DNA from: DATDDB01 sp035260545
GTDB taxonomy: Bacteria; Pseudomonadota; Gammaproteobacteria; Burkholderiales; Gallionellaceae
Length of the DNA: 16,751 nucleotides
NCBI GenBank assembly: GCA_035260545.1
Contig: DATFUZ010000097.1
Span: 1 to 16,751 of the forward strand
Direction of reading: 5' to 3'
The position numbers and the translations under genes were made by a program. A model generated the notes under the pieces. It made no database searches. It was not told the origin of the DNA and saw nothing but the letters and a program-made list of their open reading frames with translations. Numbering within the stretch: position 1 is the first letter of the stretch; every line of letters begins with the position of its first letter. Positions 13,580 to 16,751 of the stretch are shown piece after piece.

Positions 13580-14067
13580 TGCTGCCCATTCTTTCGCCTC
13601 GCGGTCCTGCTAGCCCATTCTTCCCAATAAGCGTTACATAACGAATCTAGCTCATCAATTGTGTAGCTCTTTCCGGCTTCATCTGTGACCTCGGCGGATG
13701 CTGCTCGAAAATAGAGCTCGCCACCACAATAGTCAAACCCTGGCGCCGGCTGGTTGCACACCACTTTGATCTCGCCCTCGCTAACATTGCCCTCCAATAT
13801 TTCCAACTCTGGTTTAAAGATGGCATTTACGTCTCTCAACACGGCAGGTACGGACTTGAGGTCACTTGGCCAAGTTGAAAAATGTATATCTTCTACAACA
13901 GCTAGGCGGACAAAGAATCTACGAAAGAGCGGGTTGATGCGCTGTGCAAGGTACTGAACCCTGACGGCTAGGAGCAAGCCTCGCTCCTCAGTGGCAAATG
14001 ATTCAATATGTCCATCGTGAAAGATGGAGAAAATGTCACGAATATTCTCTGACCCTTTGATTGTCAT
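13573..14067 (-). CDS. Hypothetical cytoplasmic protein, C-terminus formed by a repeat element
   Basis: This encodes 164 residues from the ATG at 14067. No strong SD is present, and an in-frame ATG exists at 14262, but the extra 65 residues are compositionally odd and derive partly from a repeat hairpin, so the shorter form is preferred. Visible blocks: DIFSIFHDGHIESF, LLLAVRVQYLAQRINPLFRRFFVRL and SYTIDELDSLCNAYWEEW. No signal peptide or membrane segment. It resembles small widespread uncharacterised proteins with a HDG...LAxRINP pattern, some of which are suspected immunity or accessory factors; this is only a resemblance. The final residues (GQQA) and stop lie in or next to the right arm of the 13490-13579 element. 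GC content is lower than in neighbouring genes. Confidence 0.6.
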   Translation of the reverse strand: MTIKGSENIRDIFSIFHDGHIESFATEERGLLLAVRVQYLAQRINPLFRRFFVRLAVVEDIHFSTWPSDLKSVPAVLRDVNAIFKPELEILEGNVSEGEIKVVCNQPAPGFDYCGGELYFRAASAEVTDEAGKSYTIDELDSLCNAYWEEWASRTARRKNGQQA

Positions 14068-14234
14068 GGGCTGATTTTCAAGGTGGCATGGAGAGGCAGC
14101 AATTGGGACGAAGCACCCGTCCCGCATATTTCTGCATTGCTGCGGAAGGCGGACTGATTGTACTGCAATCCTGGGTTGGTAGCGTTGTGCAGCCCATTGC
14201 AGGCATTGGCGCTGGAGCGAGGCCGAGTTGCGCT

Positions 14235-14264
14235 GGATGGGCACACGCGCTGCGTTGCCCATCC
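14235..14264. repeat. REP-like hairpin downstream of the OmpA-family gene
   Basis: GGATGGGCA (14235-14243) pairs with TGCCCATCC (14256-14264), and inside it ACGC (14245-14248) pairs with GCGT (14252-14255) around a GCT loop, with one bulged C. The GGATGGGCA ... TGCCCATCC type is a common extragenic repeat in proteobacteria. It lies 22 bases beyond the stop of the minus-strand OmpA gene, so it may also act as its transcript end. Confidence 0.55.
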
Positions 14265-14285
14265 TCGCTGGCTGCCGCGGCGGAA

Positions 14286-14921
14286 CTATTGGGGAACGCG
14301 CGCGACGGCGGTGATTTCCACGCGCCGGTTTCTGGAGCGTCCCGCCGCGGTGCGGTTGTCGCCGACCGGGTTGGCGGAGCCTTTGCCGTCAGTGGCGATA
14401 CGCCCGGCATCCACGCCCTTGCTGACGAGGTAAGCCTTCACGGCTTCGGCGCGCCTTGCGGACAGATCGCGATTCGCGGCTTCGCGGCCGCGGTTGTCGG
14501 TGTAGCCGGTGATCTTCAAGGTCGAGTCCTTGTGCGTATTGGCAAAGTTCACCACGGTATCGAGCTGAGTGTATGCCGACGATTTCAGCACTGCGGAGCC
14601 TGTGGCGAAGTTTGCGCCTTGCAGGGTGAAGGGTTTGTCGGAGAAGAGCGTCTTCCGGGCAGGCGCCGGCGCACGGGCGTGGGCAACGGCAGGCGCGCGC
14701 GCGGCAGCCTTGCGCACAGTGGACGCATTGAGGGGCGCGCCCTCACAGCCAGGGACGGCCATCGCGGGCGTCCAGTCGCTGTTGTGCCAGCACAGGCCGG
14801 TGCCGCTCCTGACGATGTTTCCGTTGGAATCCACCGCATATCCGGGCGGGCTTGAGAGCGCGAGGGGGCTGAGCATTGCAGTGAAGGCGGCGGCGAGCGG
14901 TAGGAGAGCTGTTTTTTTCAT
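14286..14921 (-). CDS. OmpA-family peptidoglycan-binding protein
   Basis: This encodes 211 residues. Start ATG at 14921 follows AAAGGGAACCATC. Signal peptide MKKTALLPLAAAFTAMLSPLALS (cleavage about residue 23). Residues 26-60 (GYAVDSNGNIVRSGTGLCWHNSDWTPAMAVPGC) resemble the short N-terminal region of betaproteobacterial OmpA proteins, with a Cys44/Cys59 pair that may form a disulphide. An Ala/Arg/Pro-rich linker spans 66-90. The OmpA_C domain covers about 93-207: NFATGSAVLKSS, KITGYTDNRG, LSARRAEAVKAYLVSKGV, NRRVEI. D142 and R157 correspond to the Asp/Arg pair that grips diaminopimelate in peptidoglycan. No eight-stranded barrel is present, so it is a soluble or tethered wall-binding protein. 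Divergent from mscL. Confidence 0.9.
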   Translation of the reverse strand: MKKTALLPLAAAFTAMLSPLALSSPPGYAVDSNGNIVRSGTGLCWHNSDWTPAMAVPGCEGAPLNASTVRKAAARAPAVAHARAPAPARKTLFSDKPFTLQGANFATGSAVLKSSAYTQLDTVVNFANTHKDSTLKITGYTDNRGREAANRDLSARRAEAVKAYLVSKGVDAGRIATDGKGSANPVGDNRTAAGRSRNRRVEITAVARVPQ

Positions 14922-15227
14922 GATGGTTCCCTTTGCTTATCGTTGGTTACTGGGGCGCAGCGCGCCATCGCCGAGGGATCGGGACGCTGGCGCAAGCAGG
15001 CAGCGGCGCCCCTTGCGCATCGGTCTCCGCAGGTGCGCGAAGCGATGCCGCTTCCACTGGAATGGCGGATCTAGTCTACATCCGGGATTTGGCGGCTACA
15101 AGCGCCCCCGGGCAGCCTCCCGGCGTGGGCCAGCCCGCGCATTCCCGACTGCATTGTTGGCACCTGCATCCTGGCGTATGCTGGTGTCCGGTTTTCTCGA
15201 GTCTGTCACCGTGGAAAGGAGATCGAA
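14922..15227. other. Divergent intergenic region between the OmpA-family gene and mscL
   Basis: These 306 bases hold the start regions of both flanking genes and no gene of their own. The mscL side has a promoter candidate at 15154-15182. No clear promoter for the OmpA-family gene was found on the other side. The centre is GC-rich with short, unconvincing inverted repeats. Confidence 0.5.
15154..15182 (+). promoter_or_regulatory. Putative sigma70-type promoter of mscL
   Basis: TTGTTG (15154-15159) and TATGCT (15177-15182) with exactly 17 bases between predict a start near 15189 and a leader of about 39 bases before the ATG at 15228. Consensus match only; mscL is often also under stationary-phase or osmotic control. 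Confidence 0.4.
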
Positions 15228-15656
15228 ATGGGTATGCTGCAGGAGTTCAAGGAATTTGCGATGCGCGGCAATGTGGTGGACATGGCGGCGGGCATTATCA
15301 TCGGCAGCGCTTTCGGGAAGATAGTCAGTTCCCTGGTGGCGGATGTTTTCATGCCGCCCATAGGCTGGGTGCTAGGCAATGTGGATTTTTCCAGCCTGGT
15401 GTTTACGATCAGGGGGAAATCCGCGGGGGTGGAGGCGGTGACCATCCGCTATGGGGTGTTCATTAATACCATGGTGGATTTCATCATCGTCGCTTTTGTC
15501 GTCTTCCTGGTGGTGAAGCAGATGAACCGCCTCAAGAAGGCGGTGCAGGCCCCGCCGCCCGCGCCGGCGACCAAGGAGTGTCCCTATTGCTGCTCAGCCA
15601 TTCCCGTGAAGGCGACGCGCTGTCCGCAGTGCACATCCGAGCTGGCCACGGCCTAG
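15228..15656 (+). CDS. mscL: Large-conductance mechanosensitive channel MscL with Cys-rich tail
   Basis: This encodes 142 residues. Start ATG follows AAAGGAGATCGAA. The MscL core is intact: amphipathic N-terminus MGMLQEFKEFAMRGNVVDMA, first membrane helix about 14-43 with the gate-lining GIIIGSAFGKIVSSLVADV, a periplasmic loop (GNVDFSSLVFTIRGKSAG), and second helix about 74-98. The channel is a homopentamer in the inner membrane that opens under membrane tension and releases solutes on osmotic downshock. Instead of the usual acidic C-terminal helix bundle, the tail after APPPAPAT holds C118-PY-C121 and C132-PQ-C135 (plus C122), a zinc-ribbon-like pair of CxxC knuckles facing the cytoplasm. 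Similar tails are known in some proteobacterial MscL. Confidence 0.95.
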   Translation: MGMLQEFKEFAMRGNVVDMAAGIIIGSAFGKIVSSLVADVFMPPIGWVLGNVDFSSLVFTIRGKSAGVEAVTIRYGVFINTMVDFIIVAFVVFLVVKQMNRLKKAVQAPPPAPATKECPYCCSAIPVKATRCPQCTSELATA

Positions 15657-15828
15657 CCGGATGCGCTGCTTGCTGAGGCGGATGGGCTGATTTTTCGCTT
15701 CCATCCTTTGGGCGCGGCGTGGGGTCCGCAAACGCCCTGCGAGCGCTGTACGCCAAGCGTGTTTTCAGCGCTTGCGGCAGGCTTTGCGTCCGTCGCAGAC
15801 GCTTCCCATATCGTCTCAATGGATATAT

Positions 15829-15854
15829 TGATTGCAATTGTAATGATTGCAATT
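15829..15854. repeat. Direct repeat upstream of the cytochrome c promoter
   Basis: TGATTGCAATT occurs at 15829-15839 and again at 15844-15854, a 15-base period, in an AT-rich block about 60-85 bases upstream of the predicted transcription start. Each copy contains the 8-base palindrome ATTGCAAT. Candidate activator site or UP-element-like region. Confidence 0.5.
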
Positions 15855-15876
15855 CATTGATTATATGCGCAAATTG

Positions 15877-15906
15877 TTGACACGAAATATCCGCATCGCA
15901 TAGTAT
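15877..15906 (+). promoter_or_regulatory. Promoter of the cytochrome c gene
   Basis: Perfect -35 TTGACA (15877-15882), 18-base spacer and -10 TAGTAT (15901-15906) give a predicted start near 15913 and a leader of about 38 bases. The upstream region is AT-rich with a direct repeat. This is the strongest consensus promoter in the window. Confidence 0.7.
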
Positions 15907-15950
15907 CGCGAACCCAATCCATTAACCTAGATCGAGGGGGAGTTTAAAAA

Positions 15951-16292
15951 ATGAAGTCTCTGAAGTTCGTTATCGCTGCTGCCGGCCTGCTGGCCATCTC
16001 CACAACTGCTAGCGCCTTCAACACGGCGCCTTGCGCGGCTTGCCACGCAATCGACCATGATTCCGTCGGCCCCGCCTGGAAGACTGTCGCCGCCAAGTAC
16101 GGTAACGCCGAAGCCCTGGCCAAGGTTTTCAAGGCTGGTTTCCCCGTGAATGAGCGCAAGGTCGCCATGTCCGAGCCCAAGTTCAAGGCCCAGGCTGCCA
16201 CGATGACCGGCATGTACCAGACCTACATCAAGGGTCACGACGAAGACGCCGCCAAGGCGCTGTTTGCCGCCGTCAAGGCCGGCAAGATGTAA
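15951..16292 (+). CDS. Small class I cytochrome c, periplasmic electron carrier
   Basis: This encodes 113 residues. Start ATG follows GAGGGGGAGTTTAAAAA. Signal peptide MKSLKFVIAAAGLLAISTTASA (cleavage about residue 22); the mature protein is about 91 residues. Haem is attached at C28-AA-C31-H32, followed by the class I signature DHDSVGPAWKTVAAKYG. The usual PMPP axial-Met block is absent; candidates are M73 (VAMSEPKF), M85 and M88 (ATMTGMYQTYIKGH), so the second ligand cannot be assigned by eye. Codons are strongly biased towards AAG/GCC/GTC types, and with the consensus promoter and strong terminator this points to high expression as a single-gene unit. It could donate electrons to the di-haem peroxidase or a terminal oxidase; the partner is inference. 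Confidence 0.9.
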   Translation: MKSLKFVIAAAGLLAISTTASAFNTAPCAACHAIDHDSVGPAWKTVAAKYGNAEALAKVFKAGFPVNERKVAMSEPKFKAQAATMTGMYQTYIKGHDEDAAKALFAAVKAGKM

Positions 16293-16316
16293 TACCTTCT
16301 GCTTGCGCAGAAATTG

Positions 16317-16343
16317 AAAGGCGGCCTGCGGGCCGCCTTTTTT
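16317..16343 (+). terminator. Rho-independent terminator of the cytochrome c gene
   Basis: Perfect 10-bp stem (AAAGGCGGCC 16317-16326 with GGCCGCCTTT 16331-16340), TGCG loop, then a run of T to 16343, starting 25 bases after the stop codon. A smaller 6-bp hairpin (16297-16302 with 16307-16312) precedes it. Confidence 0.92.
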
Positions 16344-16406
16344 ATTGGGGCCGCGCCCTGGTGTGGGGTTTGCGCCGCACGCCGTTTTTGAGCCTCAAAC
16401 GGTGGG

Positions 16407-16412
16407 TATAAT
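16407..16412 (+). promoter_or_regulatory. Consensus -10 box upstream of the NDH-2-like gene
   Basis: A perfect TATAAT lies between the cytochrome c terminator and the dehydrogenase start, about 36 bases before the ATG at 16448. A TTGAGC upstream is only 13 bases away and so is not a standard -35, so the upstream half of the promoter is uncertain. Confidence 0.45.
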
Positions 16413-16447
16413 TTCCCCATCCAATCTGCGCGGCAGTTCCTGTGATC

Positions 16448-16751
16448 ATGGAAACGAGGCATCAAATCATCATCGTGGGCGGGGGCGCTGCCGGCCTTGA
16501 GCTGGCCACCGCGCTCGGCAAGCGCCTGGGTAGGCGGGGGCTGGCCGATGTCACCCTGGTCGATGCCAGCCGCACCCATATCTGGAAGCCGCTGCTGCAC
16601 GAGATCGCGGCGGGCACGCTGGATTCGGCGGAAGACGAGCTGGAATATCTGGCCCAAGCGCGCTGGAGCCACTTTCGCTACCGCCTGGGCCGGATGGCGG
16701 CCCTGGATCGCGAGCGGCGCGAGGTGTGCCTGGCCGCCGTGGTGAACGAGG
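16448..16751 (+). CDS. ndh: NAD(P)H dehydrogenase type II-like FAD oxidoreductase (3' partial)
   Basis: The first 101 residues are visible and the gene runs off the window. The FAD-binding Rossmann start HQIIIVGGGAAGLELATALG (5-24) contains the GxGxxG-type GGGAAG; the second strand ends LVDAS with D39 at the acidic place that contacts the FAD ribose. HIWKPLLHEIAAGTLD (44-59) is the diagnostic block of type II NADH dehydrogenases, single-subunit, peripheral inner-membrane enzymes that pass electrons from NADH to quinone without proton pumping. ATG at 16448 is assumed; GTG at 16442 is in frame and possible, and no good SD separates them. Sulphide:quinone-type relatives share part of this pattern, but the KPLLHE block favours NDH-2. 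Confidence 0.85.
   Translation, partial: METRHQIIIVGGGAAGLELATALGKRLGRRGLADVTLVDASRTHIWKPLLHEIAAGTLDSAEDELEYLAQARWSHFRYRLGRMAALDRERREVCLAAVVNE

Noticed and set aside
14068..14262. Longer start for the hypothetical gene at 13573-14067
   Set aside because: The extra 65 residues come partly from a repeat hairpin and are compositionally odd; however, neither start has a clear SD, so this is not final.
15657..15950. Terminator for mscL
   Set aside because: Several short inverted repeats exist, but none has a stable stem followed by a T-run.
1..16751. tRNA, rRNA, CRISPR array, integrase or transposase genes
   Set aside because: Looked for by eye on both strands; no cloverleaf, regularly spaced repeats or recombinase motifs were seen.

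Overview
The window looks like a chromosomal segment of a high-GC (about 60-65 % by eye), Gram-negative proteobacterium, most likely a betaproteobacterium. The basis is an OxyR with the canonical Cys199/Cys208 spacing, an OmpA-type protein whose N-terminal region looks betaproteobacterial, a DUF2059 protein, an MscL with a Cys-rich tail, several signal-peptide outer-membrane barrels, haem c proteins and an NDH-2-type dehydrogenase. The genus cannot be fixed from the sequence alone. No rRNA, tRNA, CRISPR array, integrase or transposase was recognised.

Layout. 1-531: 3' half of a FemAB/GNAT-like acyltransferase, cut by the window edge. 662-943 (-): a 93-residue membrane/coiled-coil orphan with an exceptionally good ribosome binding site, preceded by about 830 bases with no convincing gene. 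1775-2422 (+): small outer-membrane barrel. 2423-2925: intergenic region with a GC-rich hairpin, a REP-like palindrome and a plausible promoter. 2926-5613 (+): two-domain M16 zinc peptidase. 5675-8584 (-): five consecutive exported proteins (two lipoproteins, a DUF2059 protein, a basic-tailed secreted protein and an outer-membrane barrel), i.e. an envelope cluster. 8741-9793 (-) and 9941-10858 (+): a di-haem cytochrome c peroxidase diverging from oxyR, with an OxyR-like palindrome between them. 10843-11136 (-): a Cys-rich protein with two DUF1540-like motifs, overlapping oxyR tail to tail. 11291-12588 (+): a tandem pair of membrane-anchored paralogues of a family I do not recognise. About 12700-14285: a stretch of lower GC with two orphan genes and two repeat-type palindromes, which looks like an accessory insertion. 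14286-14921 (-): OmpA-family protein. 15228-15656 (+): mscL with a zinc-ribbon-like tail. 15951-16292 (+): small class I cytochrome c with a strong promoter and a textbook terminator. 16448-16751 (+): start of an NDH-2-like flavoprotein, cut by the window end.

Common theme. Nearly everything acts in the envelope or in redox and stress physiology: peroxide sensing and peroxide reduction (oxyR, peroxidase), electron carriers (cytochrome c, NDH-2), osmotic safety valve (mscL), wall anchoring (OmpA) and periplasmic proteolysis (M16). I see no single obvious new system. The parts most worth a second look are the tandem paralogue pair, the Cys-symmetric mini-lipoprotein with its operon partner, the oxyR/DUF1540 convergent overlap, the MscL tail, and the inverted-repeat element that supplies the stop codon of a hypothetical gene.
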